32,118 bases of DNA, taken from contig JALELV010000075.1 in the NCBI GenBank assembly GCA_022768545.1, positions 1 through 32,118 of the forward strand, given 5' to 3'. The notes under the pieces were generated by a model that made no database searches, was not told where the DNA came from, and saw nothing but the letters and a program-made list of their open reading frames with translations. The stretch's first letter is position 1, and each line of letters begins with the position of its first letter. Origin of the DNA: Oscillospiraceae bacterium (lineage in GTDB: Bacteria; Bacillota; Clostridia; Oscillospirales; Ruminococcaceae). This document shows, one piece after another, positions 20,443 through 29,218 of the stretch. The position numbers and the translations under genes were made by a program.

Positions 20443-22548
20443 TCAGTCCGGGATCAGCATACCGTCCCGCCCGCGGAAGGAAACAGGCTCCGCGCCCCCC
20501 AAAAGGAAGGCGGCGGTCTCCGCCCTTGGGGCGTCCTCCGCATAGAGCACCCCCGCGCTGACCAGATAACCGGTTTTCGGCGCGGAGGCGGGCCGGCGGC
20601 CTACGGCGAGCAGGTGGAATGTCTGCGTATCATCCAGTATACCACAATCGTCGGGCAAAATCAGCGTTTTTATTTGGCTGGCCTCCAGCAGCACGGAGCC
20701 GCCCCCGTCCACCGTCACCCGGCCGTCCTCCCAGAGGGAGACGGAGCAGGGGGCGAGGGGAAGAGCGTCAAGGCCCTCCGCCTGCCCCTCCGGGGCCAGG
20801 ACCGCGGCGGGCGGATAGGCCCGGATGAGAGGCTCGGGGGAGGGGACATCCCGGGAGGAAGGCAGCAATATCAGCAGGTCCAGGGTGCGGGCGCCCCTCT
20901 GCCGCAGGGCGTCCAGCACGGCCTCCGGGTCGGAGAGCTCCCCTGCCACCACGGCGCGGCCGTTCTGCACCGCCGCCACGGTGGTCTCCCGGCCTCCGCC
21001 GACGCAGTCGATAAACAGCATATCCCGTGTGACCAGCCGGTAGGAGATGTTCCCGGCCGAGAGGGTGATGACCGAAAGGGAGAGAAAGGCCGCCGCGGCA
21101 CGCCTGCCGCCCCGGCGCAGGGCCAGCGTGCCCAGCGCGGCCACCCCCACGCACCAGAGGGAGAGATACCCCGCGGAGACCGAAAGAGAGGCCATGGGCA
21201 GCGAGGAAAAGCCCTGGGCGATCCCGGCGAGGGCGCTCTGAACAAGGCCGGTGAACAGGGCCGCGCCGCGGGCCAGCGGCGCCAGAAAGCCGACGGGCGC
21301 GGTGAGGGCAGTGAGAAAGGAGCCAGCCACCGCCAGCGGGGCAAGGGGCGCCGCCAAAAGGTTTGCCGGAGGCGCCGCCAGGGAGACCTCCCCAAAAGCG
21401 AGGGCGCCGATGGGCAGGGTAAACAGATAGGCGCAGAGGGAGACCGACGCCGCCGAGGCAAAAAACTTCCAGACCCCCGGGAGGGGAAACTTTTCACACC
21501 GCCGGTGCAGCGGCTCTTCCAGGCGGGGAGAAAAGGCCAGAATGGAAAGGGTGGAGGCAGCGGAGAGCCAAAGCCCCACCCCTGCCGCCGCGAATGGGTT
21601 CGGCAGGGCCACCATCAGCAGGGCAAACCCCAGAGAGTTAAGAGGATCTGCCCGGCGGCCCAGCAGCTCTCCCGCCAGGCAGAGGACGGTCATCCAGCCG
21701 GCCCGCAGCACGCTGGGCCCCGCACCCATCATCAGCATGGCGCCGGCGGCAAAGAGAATGGTGCAGCCCACGGCGGCCCTCCGGTGGGGGATCAGCCGCA
21801 AAAAGACACGGCGCGCAAGCAGGCAGAGAAAGGAGAGATGCAGCCCGGAGACCACCAGCAGGTGGGAGAGCCCCGCTCCCCGGAAGGCAAGCTGAAGGCT
21901 TTCGTTTACAAGATCCTTCCTCCCCAGCGCCATGGCGGCGGTCATCTCCCCCTGATAGCGGGGAAGCAGGCGGCGGATATGGAAGGAAAGCTCCTCCCGC
22001 CAGCCCTGTACCCGCTGAAAAGCGGTGAGGCTGTCCGGCGGGGAGACTGAAACGGCCCCGGAGGCCGTCCCCCGCAGGAATACCCGGCGGGAGCGGTCAT
22101 AGGCGCGGCGAAAAAGGCTTTTTCCGGCCGAGGCGTCCTGAAGGATAAAATCCCCCTCCACCCGATCGGCGGGGGCAAGGCCTTCCTCCCCATAGAAAAA
22201 GGCGTCGAACCGTACCCGGCGGGGGGTTCCATCCACCGTGTCGGTGAGGACCACGGCGCGGTGGGCGGAGGAGAGCTCACAGATCTGCCCGGTGACGGAT
22301 ACCTTCTGTCCGGCAAGCGCCCGGGCAGGAGAGATCTCCAGCAGCAGAAAGACGGCACAGACCGCCGCCGCCAGGGCCCCGCCCGCGGCAAAATACCGGG
22401 GGCCGGGCCCCGACTTTTTCAAAAACAGGATAAACGCCGCGGAAAGGCAGATGAAAAATACCGCAAGGCAGAGGGGAAGTTCCCCGCAAATACAAACCGC
22501 CGCCGCAATAAGATATGAACATCCTATCGCGAGCAGCGGTCGTTTCAT
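20443..22548 (-). CDS. comEC: ComEC/Rec2-type DNA uptake channel with degenerate metallo-beta-lactamase-like domain
   Basis: ComEC carries transforming single-stranded DNA across the membrane. This encodes 701 residues. The N-terminus has two or three transmembrane helices and an OB-like DUF4131 segment (about 80-165). The competence core (about 200-480) includes ALGRKDLVNESLQLAFRGAG, LSHLLVVSGLHLSFL and further helices. The C-terminal region (about 505-700) starts DMLFIDCVGGGRETTV, where the usual wording is FLDVGQGDA. The expected metal motif of type LTHPHADH is replaced by LILLPSSRDVPS. The external nuclease-like domain therefore appears non-catalytic. GGAGG lies 8 nt before the ATG. Other competence genes are not in the window. 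Confidence 0.92.
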   Translation of the reverse strand: MKRPLLAIGCSYLIAAAVCICGELPLCLAVFFICLSAAFILFLKKSGPGPRYFAAGGALAAAVCAVFLLLEISPARALAGQKVSVTGQICELSSAHRAVVLTDTVDGTPRRVRFDAFFYGEEGLAPADRVEGDFILQDASAGKSLFRRAYDRSRRVFLRGTASGAVSVSPPDSLTAFQRVQGWREELSFHIRRLLPRYQGEMTAAMALGRKDLVNESLQLAFRGAGLSHLLVVSGLHLSFLCLLARRVFLRLIPHRRAAVGCTILFAAGAMLMMGAGPSVLRAGWMTVLCLAGELLGRRADPLNSLGFALLMVALPNPFAAAGVGLWLSAASTLSILAFSPRLEEPLHRRCEKFPLPGVWKFFASAASVSLCAYLFTLPIGALAFGEVSLAAPPANLLAAPLAPLAVAGSFLTALTAPVGFLAPLARGAALFTGLVQSALAGIAQGFSSLPMASLSVSAGYLSLWCVGVAALGTLALRRGGRRAAAAFLSLSVITLSAGNISYRLVTRDMLFIDCVGGGRETTVAAVQNGRAVVAGELSDPEAVLDALRQRGARTLDLLILLPSSRDVPSPEPLIRAYPPAAVLAPEGQAEGLDALPLAPCSVSLWEDGRVTVDGGGSVLLEASQIKTLILPDDCGILDDTQTFHLLAVGRRPASAPKTGYLVSAGVLYAEDAPRAETAAFLLGGAEPVSFRGRDGMLIPD

Positions 22549-22589
22549 GTCATAGTCCTCCGGGCCCGGGGCGCCGGGCGGCTGCGGGG

Positions 22590-23132
22590 TTATTCCTTTA
22601 CAAACACGGGCAAGGGGGCCAGGAAGAGGATGTCGTCGCGCCGGGCGGCGTCCCCTTCGGCCAGAACGGCGGCGCGGCCGACGACGTTGCCGCCTGCCTT
22701 GCGCACCAACTCCTCCATGGCGTTGAGGGATTCCCCGGTGCTGATGACGTCATCCACCACCAGGACGCGTTTGCCCTTCAGATAGTCCATGTCGTGGGCA
22801 TCCAGATAAAGGGTCTGCAGGTTTGCGGTGGTGATGGATTTGACATCCACCGCCACGGGGTTGTACATATACAGCTTGGCGCTCTTGCGGGCCAGGATGT
22901 ATTTTTTGCCGGACTGGCGGGACATCTCGTACGCCAGGGGGATCCCCTTGGATTCGGCGGTCAGCAGTACGTCATGCTCCGGCACGATGCGGCCGAGCTC
23001 GGCGGCGCAGGCGATGGTCAGCTCCACATCGGAGAACATGATAAACGCTGCGATGGAGACCTTGTCATTGATGGGGCAGATGGGCAGGTCCCGCTTGAGA
23101 CCGGCCACGGAAAGCTCATAAGTATCCTGCAT
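22590..23132 (-). CDS. Adenine phosphoribosyltransferase-like protein
   Basis: This encodes 180 residues, a type I phosphoribosyltransferase. The PRPP-binding loop reads RVLVVDDVISTGESLNAMEE (122-141) with the two acidic residues and TGES. Upstream, LLTAESKGIPLAYEMSRQSG (56-75) and the ARKSAKLYMY segment follow the Apt pattern. It would salvage a purine base to its nucleotide; the protein is close to but not clearly orthologous to canonical Apt, so a related base specificity is possible. GAGGAG precedes the ATG. It lies between the HIT gene (84 bp upstream) and comEC (41 bp downstream) in the same direction. Confidence 0.85.
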   Translation of the reverse strand: MQDTYELSVAGLKRDLPICPINDKVSIAAFIMFSDVELTIACAAELGRIVPEHDVLLTAESKGIPLAYEMSRQSGKKYILARKSAKLYMYNPVAVDVKSITTANLQTLYLDAHDMDYLKGKRVLVVDDVISTGESLNAMEELVRKAGGNVVGRAAVLAEGDAARRDDILFLAPLPVFVKE

Positions 23133-23216
23133 GGAAAATGCTCCTCTCTTAACCGGCGGGCTTTGAAACAGCTGCTTCGGGGGCCGCCGTGTTCCCCCAA
23201 AAAGAGCGAAGAACTG

Positions 23217-23555
23217 CTAACCGGGAGGCCAGCTCAGGTTGCGGCCCGCCAGCACATGAAAATGCAGATGCCCTACGGTCTGCCCGCCGTCTTCGCCGCA
23301 GTTATTGACAATGCGGTAGCCCTTGGAAAGGCCCAGCCGGGCGGCAATTTTGGCAATGACCGTGTAGACGTGGGCCACGATATCGGCGTTGGACTCGTCT
23401 ATCTCGTCGGCGCATTTGATATGCACCTTCGGGATCACCAGAAAGTGGACAGGAGCCTGGGGGTCGATGTCGTAAAAGGCAAGGACTCTGTCGTCCTCAT
23501 AGATCTTATTGGAGGGGATCTCCCCTGACGCGATCTTGCAAAACAAGCAATCCAT
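23217..23555 (-). CDS. HIT family nucleotide-binding hydrolase (HinT-like)
   Basis: This encodes 112 residues, the size of HinT proteins, which hydrolyse purine nucleoside phosphoramidates such as aminoacyl-AMP. The N-terminal CLFCKIASGEIPSNKIYEDD and the histidine triad GHLHFHVLAGR (95-105, His96-x-His98-x-His100, central His the nucleophile) are diagnostic. Two cysteines at 3 and 6 recall the zinc-binding CxxC of some members. It is the first gene of the presumed operon leading through comEC and holA to pepD. Confidence 0.95.
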   Translation of the reverse strand: MDCLFCKIASGEIPSNKIYEDDRVLAFYDIDPQAPVHFLVIPKVHIKCADEIDESNADIVAHVYTVIAKIAARLGLSKGYRIVNNCGEDGGQTVGHLHFHVLAGRNLSWPPG

Positions 23556-23634
23556 TCATTACACCTCCTGTATCGGCAATTTATGCGGGAGCTGCCGTCG
23601 GTGTTCCAGACGCAGCTTTAAGATTTCCATGTCT

Positions 23635-23663
23635 ATTGTACTTTCATTCTGCCCGGGATGCAA
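23635..23663 (-). promoter_or_regulatory. Promoter of the HIT-to-pepD operon
   Basis: On the minus strand, TTGCAT (23658-23663), a 17-bp spacer and TACAAT (23635-23640). The -10 is good, the -35 partial. Confidence 0.55.
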
Positions 23664-23682
23664 GGGCTTTTTGCGGAAAGGC

Positions 23683-23703
23683 GGGGCAAAAAAGTTTTGC
23701 CCC
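23683..23703. repeat. Inverted repeat upstream of the XRE gene (site 1)
   Basis: GGGGCAAAA-AAG-TTTTGCCCC is a perfect 9-bp inverted repeat. No gene ends here on the plus strand, so an operator or structural role is more likely than termination. Confidence 0.5.
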
Positions 23704-23747
23704 GGGCGGGGAGCCTGTGGTATGATAAACGCAGTAAAAAGGCCCCT

Positions 23748-23764
23748 GTCAACCGCCGGTTGAC
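23748..23764. promoter_or_regulatory. Operator-like palindrome upstream of the XRE gene (site 2)
   Basis: GTCAACC-GCC-GGTTGAC is a perfect 7-bp inverted repeat and contains a TTGACA-type -35 hexamer at 23760-23765. Helix-turn-helix regulators typically bind such sites near their own promoters. Confidence 0.5.
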
Positions 23765-23805
23765 AAAGTTCCAAGTGCGCGCGATGGCGCGCGCCCGGCC
23801 GCCCT

Positions 23806-23813
23806 GGTATGAT
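23806..23813 (+). promoter_or_regulatory. Extended -10 promoter of the XRE gene
   Basis: TGGTATGAT (23806-23813 plus the preceding T) is an extended -10, 33 bp before the ATG. The same TGGTATGAT occurs at 23718-23726. Neither has a good -35 at the usual distance. Confidence 0.45.
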
Positions 23814-23846
23814 AGAGCCATCATCAAAGCGAAGAGGGGAAACAAT

Positions 23847-24824
23847 ATGATCTTATCGGAAAAAATATCCATGTTGCGGAAGAGGGCCGGGTGGCCCCAA
23901 GAGGAATTGGCGGAAAAACTGGGGGTATCCAGGCAGTCAGTGTCCAAGTGGGAGGGAGGAGCCTCAGTGCCGGACCTGGACAAGATCCTCCGGATGAGCG
24001 AGATCTTCGGTGTCAGCACGGATTTCCTGCTGAAGGATGAGCTGGAAGAGACCCCCCTCTTTGCCGAGGAGGGGCCCCGGAGAGAGGAGCGCTCCGTCTC
24101 GGCGGAGGAGGCAAACCGGTTTTTAGAGCTCAACACGCGGCTGGCCCGGCGCACAGCCTTTGCAGTGGCGGCGCTCATCTGCTCCCCTGTCACGCTGATC
24201 CTGCTCTCCGGCCTGGCGGATGCCGGCAGGATCCCGGAGGAGACGGCTGCCGGAGCGGGGACGGCAGTGCTGCTGCTCATCGCCGGGGCAGCGGTGGCCG
24301 CGCTGGTGCTTGGGGGGATGAAGCTGGCCTCCTATGAGTATTTGGAAAAGGAGGATTTTTCCCTCCAGTACGGGGTAAGAGGCATCGCAGAAAAGAAAAA
24401 GGCGGAGTTTGAAGGCCCCCGCAGGGCCTGTACGGCCGCGGGGATAGCCCTCTGCATCGTCAGCGTGGTACCGCTGCTCATGGCGGGTGCCCTGCGGGCC
24501 GGGGATATGGCCGCTATGCTGTGCGTGGGGGTGCTGCTCATCCTGGTGGCCGCGGGCGTATGGCTTTTTGTGTGGTCCGGCTGTATCTACGGCGGCTGCC
24601 AGAAGCTGCTGCGGGAGGGGGAATACACCGAGGAGGAAAAACAAAAGAACAAGCGCCGCGGGCCGCTGGCGGGGGCTTATTGGTGCACAGTGACCGCCGT
24701 CTACCTGGCGGTCAGCTTTTACAGCGAAGCCTGGGACCGCACCTGGGCGGTATGGCCCTGCGCGGGCGTGCTGTTTGCGGCTCTTTCGGGGGTGCTGGAT
24801 GCCCTGGAAAACCGGAAAAAATAG
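23847..24824 (+). CDS. XRE-family transcriptional regulator with membrane-spanning C-terminal region
   Basis: This encodes 325 residues. Residues 1-65 are a Cro/C1-type helix-turn-helix: MILSEKISMLRKRAGWPQEE, LAEKLGVSRQSVSKWEGGAS and the usual IFGVSTDFLLKDE end. After a charged linker the protein has about six hydrophobic segments (roughly 104-124, 132-156, 200-220, 226-250, 285-305, 307-320), making it a membrane-bound regulator, an arrangement common in Firmicutes. No ligand-binding motif is recognised. The start at ATG 23847 follows GAGGGG by 7 nt; a longer frame from 23658 runs through promoter sequence. It is monocistronic and divergent from the HIT operon, with palindromes suggesting autoregulation. 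Confidence 0.9.
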   Translation: MILSEKISMLRKRAGWPQEELAEKLGVSRQSVSKWEGGASVPDLDKILRMSEIFGVSTDFLLKDELEETPLFAEEGPRREERSVSAEEANRFLELNTRLARRTAFAVAALICSPVTLILLSGLADAGRIPEETAAGAGTAVLLLIAGAAVAALVLGGMKLASYEYLEKEDFSLQYGVRGIAEKKKAEFEGPRRACTAAGIALCIVSVVPLLMAGALRAGDMAAMLCVGVLLILVAAGVWLFVWSGCIYGGCQKLLREGEYTEEEKQKNKRRGPLAGAYWCTVTAVYLAVSFYSEAWDRTWAVWPCAGVLFAALSGVLDALENRKK

Positions 24825-24830
24825 AATGAA

Positions 24831-24860
24831 GGGGGCCGTCGTGCGACGGCCCCCTTTTTT
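24831..24860 (+). terminator. Terminator of the XRE gene
   Basis: GGGGGCCGTC-GTGC-GACGGCCCCC followed by TTTTTT, 6 bp beyond the stop; it also faces the end of mfd on the other strand. Confidence 0.9.
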
Positions 24861-24867
24861 AAAAGTG

Positions 24868-27800
24868 TCAGTGTTCTTCCCGGGCGTTTTCCCCCTTGGG
24901 GCTTTCCCGGCTCATCAGGTAAAGGGCCGTGCGCATGGTGTGCACTGGGTCCTCCCCGGCCATGCCCCGCACCGAGACGTAGGGCTTGGCGCTGGCGTTG
25001 ATGGACACCCGGTTTTTGAGCCCGGCGGAGAGCCGGCCCACCTTTTCCAGGTCCAGCGTGGTGAGATAGAAGACGATGACGTCGTTTTTTTGGGAGATCT
25101 CGTAAATGCCCAGGGAGGCGGCGATATTGCGCAGCAATGCCACGTCGATGAGCCCTTTTACCGACTCCGGCGGCTCGCCGAAGCGGTCGATCAGTTCGTC
25201 GGTCACGTCCCAGGCGTCCTCTTCATTTTGGATGGTGGCGATCTTTTTGTAGATCTCGATGCGCTGGGACAGGTTCTCGATGTAGTCCTCCGGGATGTGG
25301 GCCCCGATGCGGATATCCACTTGGCACTCCGCGGAGGAGACGGTGCTCTCGCCGCGCTGTTCCGCCACCGCCTCGGAGAGGAGCTTCAGGTACATCTCGT
25401 ACCCCACGGCCTCCATGTGCCCGTGCTGGCTGGTGCCCAGGATGTTGCCGGCGCCGCGGATCTCCAGGTCCCGCATGGCGATGCGGAAGCCGGAGCCGAA
25501 GTTGGTGAACTCCCGGATGGCGGCCAGGCGCTTGGCGGCCACCTCTGTGAGGGCTTTGCCCGGGCGGAAGGTAAAGTAAGCGAAGGCCCGGCGGTTGGAG
25601 CGGCCCACCCGTCCCCGGATCTGGTACAGCTGGGAAAGGCCAAGCCGGTCGGCGTCCTCGATGATGAGGGTGTTGCAGTTGGAGACGTCCACCCCGGTCT
25701 CGATGATGGTAGTGCACACCAGCACGTCGATCTCGTGGTCGATGAGCTGCTGCCAGATCTCCGACAGCTGTTCCTCCCCCATCTTGCCGTGGGCGGTGAC
25801 GATGCGGGCGTCGGGCAGGGCCTTCTGAAGGTGGTAGGCGCAGCTGTCGATGGATTCCACCCGGTTGTGCAGGTAAAACACCTGCCCGCCCCGGCGCAGC
25901 TCCCGCCGGATGGCCTCCAGCACCACCCCGTCGTCGTGCTCGATGACATAGGTCTGCACCGGGTGCCGGTCCCCGGGGGCCTCCTCGATGGTGGACATGT
26001 CGCGGATGCCGCTCATGGCCATATTGAGGGTTCGGGGGATAGGGGTGGCCGAGAGGGTCAGCACATCCACCGAGTTGCGGAACTCCTTGAATTTCTCTTT
26101 GTGGGCCACGCCGAAGCGCTGCTCCTCGTCAATGATGCAGAGCCCCAGGTCTTTAAACTGCACGTCCTTCTGCAGCAGCCGGTGGGTGCCCACCACAATG
26201 TCCACCTCGCCCCGGCGCAGCCGCCGCAGGATGGCCTCCTGCTGTTTGGGGGTGCGGAAGCGGGAGAGCAGCTCCACCGTCACCGGGAAACCCTGCAGGC
26301 GATTTAAAAAGGTTTGATAATGCTGCCAGGCCAGGATGGTGGTGGGCACCAGCACGGCGCACTGTCTGCCGTCCATGACACATTTAAAGGCGCCCCGCAG
26401 GGCCACCTCCGTTTTGCCGAAACCTACATCCCCGCAGAGCAGCCGGTCCATGGGCCGCTCCGACTCCATGTCGGCCTTCATCTCCGCAATGCAGCGCAGC
26501 TGGTCGTCGGTCTCCTGATAGGGAAAGCGCTCCTCAAACTCCTTCTGCCACTCGGTGTCCGGGGCAAAGGCGTGGCCTTTTACCTTCATACGCTCGGCGT
26601 AAAGGCGGATCAGGTCCTCCGCCATCTCGGCCACCGCTTTTTTCACCCGCTGCCGGGTCTTCTGCCATTCCACCGAGTTTAAGCGGCTGAGCTTGACGGA
26701 GCTGTCATCCCGGGCCCCGATGTATTTGGAGACCAGGTCCAGCTGGGTGACCGGCACAAACAGGGCGTCGGTACCTGCATAGCGGATCTGGATATAATCC
26801 TTGGTGACGCCGTGGATCTCCCGTTTGATGATGCCCTGGAACACGCCGATGCCGTGGGCGGCGTGCACCACCAGGTCCCCAGGGGTGAGGTCGGTGAGGG
26901 AGCGGATCTCCTCCCCGGCCTTCTTCTTTTTGCGGCGCACGGTTTTGCGCTGGGCGGTTTTGAGATAGGTGATAAGGGCAAATTTTTCCTCCGGAAGTTC
27001 CAGCCCTCCGGAGAGGGAGCCCTCCAGCACGTAGACCACCCCGGGGACCGCGGTTTTGACATCGCCGGTGCGGATGGCGCGCAGCCCCGCATCGGTGAGG
27101 TCGTCGGCCAGGGTGTCGGCGGCTTTGTCGGTGCCTGCCAGCACGGCGCAGCAGTACCCGCCCCGGAGGTAGCCGTCCAGGTCCTCCTTTAAAAGCTTTA
27201 AGTCGCCGCTCCAGGAGGAGAGCCCCACAGCGCTGACCGGGATCAGGTCGGACAGGGGAAGCTCCGGCAGGGAACGCGCAAAGCTGTCCAGCAGCAGGCA
27301 TTTTCCGGCCGCGGCGCGGGCCAGCAGGACCGGAAAGTCCATGGTATAGGTGCTGCAGCCCTTGAAGAGGATCCCCTCCTCCATCATGAGGGTGACGTCC
27401 TCGTAAAACTGCACCATGGCGTTTTTGGCGGTCTCCTTGGCGGTCACCGCCTCGCACAGTACGGTGACCCCGCCGGGGAAATAGTCAAACAGGGTGGCGG
27501 GGGTGTCGAAGATGAGGGGGAGGTATTTGTCGATATTGGGCAGGGCAAGGCCGTTTTCCAGCTTCTCCATATCGGAGAGAAGGTGCTCCTTGGCAAGCAC
27601 CCCCTGTTTGCCCCGCAGGGCGTCGTGGGCCTTTCCCATGCGCTTTAACAGCCAGGGGGCGGAGGGGAACAGCACCTCCCGGGCCGGGGTGATATCGGCG
27701 GATTTTACGGTGTCGGTGCGGCGCTGGGTATCCGGGTCGAAAGCGGAAATGGTGTCGATCTCATTTCCCCAGAACTCCACCCGGAAGGGGAAGGCGCTCT

Positions 27801-28347
27801 GCGGGGAGAAAAAGTCCAAGATGCCGCCGCGGACGGAGAACTGGCATCTGCCGTCCACCTGGTCCCGCCGCTCGTAGCCGCTTTTGACAAAGCGCTCTTC
27901 CAGCTGTGCAAGGTCGTATTCCTCCCCGGCGCGCAGGGTGAGGGTGTTTTCCCGCAGCACGTCCGGGGGGATGGTGTACTGCAGGGCGGCCTCCACCCCC
28001 GCCACCACGATCCTGCAGCGGCCCTCCGCCACCTGCCCCAGCACGCCGAGGCGGGTCTGTTCGTACTCCCGGGAGACACCCTCCACGTCCCGGAAGGTAA
28101 ACTCCCGGGAGGGGTACAAAAGGGCGGCGTCCTCCCCCAAAAGGGCGCAGAGATCCTCCGCCATGCGGGTACCGGCGGCCTCGTCCGGAACGATGACGAG
28201 AAGGGGCCCGGCCTCTGCGGCGGCAGCCAGAACGATGGCTTTGTGGGGGTTGGAGAGCCCGGTAACGGATACCGCGCCCCGCCCGGCGCTTAGGCCGGAG
28301 AGCATCCGGCGGTACCATCCCGCCTGCCGGATGATGCGTTCGATCAT
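24868..28347 (-). CDS. mfd: Transcription-repair coupling factor
   Basis: Mfd displaces RNA polymerase stalled at DNA lesions and recruits UvrA. The 1159 residues match the family. The N-terminal UvrB-like module (about 1-380) is followed by the RNA-polymerase-interacting domain (about 490-560, containing [17 protein letters not shown]), then the RecG-like translocase with Walker [17 protein letters not shown], the DEEQ box [15 protein letters not shown] and motif [18 protein letters not shown]. The TRG region and the C-terminal TRCF domain close the protein. AAGGAGGG lies 7 nt before ATG 28347. It is the last gene of the glmU-prs-pth-mfd operon, a conserved Firmicutes neighbourhood. Confidence 0.98.
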   Translation of the reverse strand: MIERIIRQAGWYRRMLSGLSAGRGAVSVTGLSNPHKAIVLAAAAEAGPLLVIVPDEAAGTRMAEDLCALLGEDAALLYPSREFTFRDVEGVSREYEQTRLGVLGQVAEGRCRIVVAGVEAALQYTIPPDVLRENTLTLRAGEEYDLAQLEERFVKSGYERRDQVDGRCQFSVRGGILDFFSPQSAFPFRVEFWGNEIDTISAFDPDTQRRTDTVKSADITPAREVLFPSAPWLLKRMGKAHDALRGKQGVLAKEHLLSDMEKLENGLALPNIDKYLPLIFDTPATLFDYFPGGVTVLCEAVTAKETAKNAMVQFYEDVTLMMEEGILFKGCSTYTMDFPVLLARAAAGKCLLLDSFARSLPELPLSDLIPVSAVGLSSWSGDLKLLKEDLDGYLRGGYCCAVLAGTDKAADTLADDLTDAGLRAIRTGDVKTAVPGVVYVLEGSLSGGLELPEEKFALITYLKTAQRKTVRRKKKKAGEEIRSLTDLTPGDLVVHAAHGIGVFQGIIKREIHGVTKDYIQIRYAGTDALFVPVTQLDLVSKYIGARDDSSVKLSRLNSVEWQKTRQRVKKAVAEMAEDLIRLYAERMKVKGHAFAPDTEWQKEFEERFPYQETDDQLRCIAEMKADMESERPMDRLLCGDVGFGKTEVALRGAFKCVMDGRQCAVLVPTTILAWQHYQTFLNRLQGFPVTVELLSRFRTPKQQEAILRRLRRGEVDIVVGTHRLLQKDVQFKDLGLCIIDEEQRFGVAHKEKFKEFRNSVDVLTLSATPIPRTLNMAMSGIRDMSTIEEAPGDRHPVQTYVIEHDDGVVLEAIRRELRRGGQVFYLHNRVESIDSCAYHLQKALPDARIVTAHGKMGEEQLSEIWQQLIDHEIDVLVCTTIIETGVDVSNCNTLIIEDADRLGLSQLYQIRGRVGRSNRRAFAYFTFRPGKALTEVAAKRLAAIREFTNFGSGFRIAMRDLEIRGAGNILGTSQHGHMEAVGYEMYLKLLSEAVAEQRGESTVSSAECQVDIRIGAHIPEDYIENLSQRIEIYKKIATIQNEEDAWDVTDELIDRFGEPPESVKGLIDVALLRNIAASLGIYEISQKNDVIVFYLTTLDLEKVGRLSAGLKNRVSINASAKPYVSVRGMAGEDPVHTMRTALYLMSRESPKGENAREEH

Positions 28348-28409
28348 ATGGTTTTCCCTCCTTGTGCCGCTTTGGAGTGCGGCTGGGTGAAAAATGGAAC
28401 CTGTGCCGG

Positions 28410-29033
28410 TCAGGAACTGTACCGGTTCATGGCCTCGTCGATCTTTCCGGCGGCGACGAGCTTTACAATGTCTATGGTATGTTCCAGTGCGGTATCCAAT
28501 GCTTTGCGTTCGTCCGGCTGAAAGCGGCTGAGCACCCAGTCCGCCAGGTTATAATCGGGGTGCGGCTTGGCCCCTACCCCAATTTTGACCCGGGGGAAGG
28601 TATCTTTTCCGGAGAGATAAATGATATTCTTCATGCCGTTGTGCCCGCCGTCGGAGCCTTTGCGCCGGATGCGCAGGCGGCCCGGGGGCAGGGAGATGTC
28701 ATCGTAGAAGATGAGCACACGTTCCGGCGGTACCTTGTAAAAGCCCATGGCCTCGGTGACGGCCTGGCCGGAGAGGTTCATAAAGGTGGAGGGCTTCATG
28801 AACAGCACCCGTTTTCCCTCTATTACAGCCTCCCCGCAGAGGGATTTGAACTTCAGCCGATCCACCCGGATGCCCAGAGCGGCGGAGATCCTGTCCACCG
28901 CCAAAAAGCCCGCGTTGTGGCGGGTGTTCTCGTAGTCCTTGCCAGGGTTTCCCAACCCGGCGACGATCAGCTCCACCGGGCCGGAGGGCTGGGCCGGTGC
29001 GGCGGCTTTAAAAAGCTTGTCAAAAATATCCAT
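28410..29033 (-). CDS. pth: Peptidyl-tRNA hydrolase
   Basis: Pth releases tRNA from peptidyl-tRNAs that drop off the ribosome and is essential in most bacteria. This encodes 207 residues. Diagnostic segments are IVAGLGNPGKDYENTRHNAG (the His of TRHNAG is catalytic), KPSTFMNLSG, FYDDISLPPGRLRIR (Asp assists the His) and GSDGGHNGMKNI. A short extension of about 20 residues (MDIFDKLFKAAAPAQ) precedes the usual start; ATG 29033 is nevertheless chosen because AAAGGAG lies 7 nt upstream. A longer frame to 29159 has no ribosome site. It is 62 bp upstream of mfd. Confidence 0.96.
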   Translation of the reverse strand: MDIFDKLFKAAAPAQPSGPVELIVAGLGNPGKDYENTRHNAGFLAVDRISAALGIRVDRLKFKSLCGEAVIEGKRVLFMKPSTFMNLSGQAVTEAMGFYKVPPERVLIFYDDISLPPGRLRIRRKGSDGGHNGMKNIIYLSGKDTFPRVKIGVGAKPHPDYNLADWVLSRFQPDERKALDTALEHTIDIVKLVAAGKIDEAMNRYSS

Positions 29034-29179
29034 ATCGGGTCTCCTTTCGGGCGGGCCCCGGCGTGCGGGGGCAGCGCCGCAGCCCAATGCGGCGGGATGT
29101 CTGTGACACCCCGCCGCCGGTTCAGCTTTTATTTTATCAGACAGTGCCGGAAAATTCAAAGGGAAAACGCGCCCAGAGC

Positions 29180-29208
29180 AAAAGCGCCCCGCCGCGGGCG
29201 GCGGGGCG
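29180..29208 (-). terminator. Terminator after prs
   Basis: CGCCCCGCCG-CGGG-CGGCGGGGCG (29185-29208) is a 10-bp stem followed by CTTTTGC on the minus strand. Its short U-tract suggests partial read-through into pth and mfd. Confidence 0.6.
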
Positions 29209-29218
29209 GAAAAGGGCT

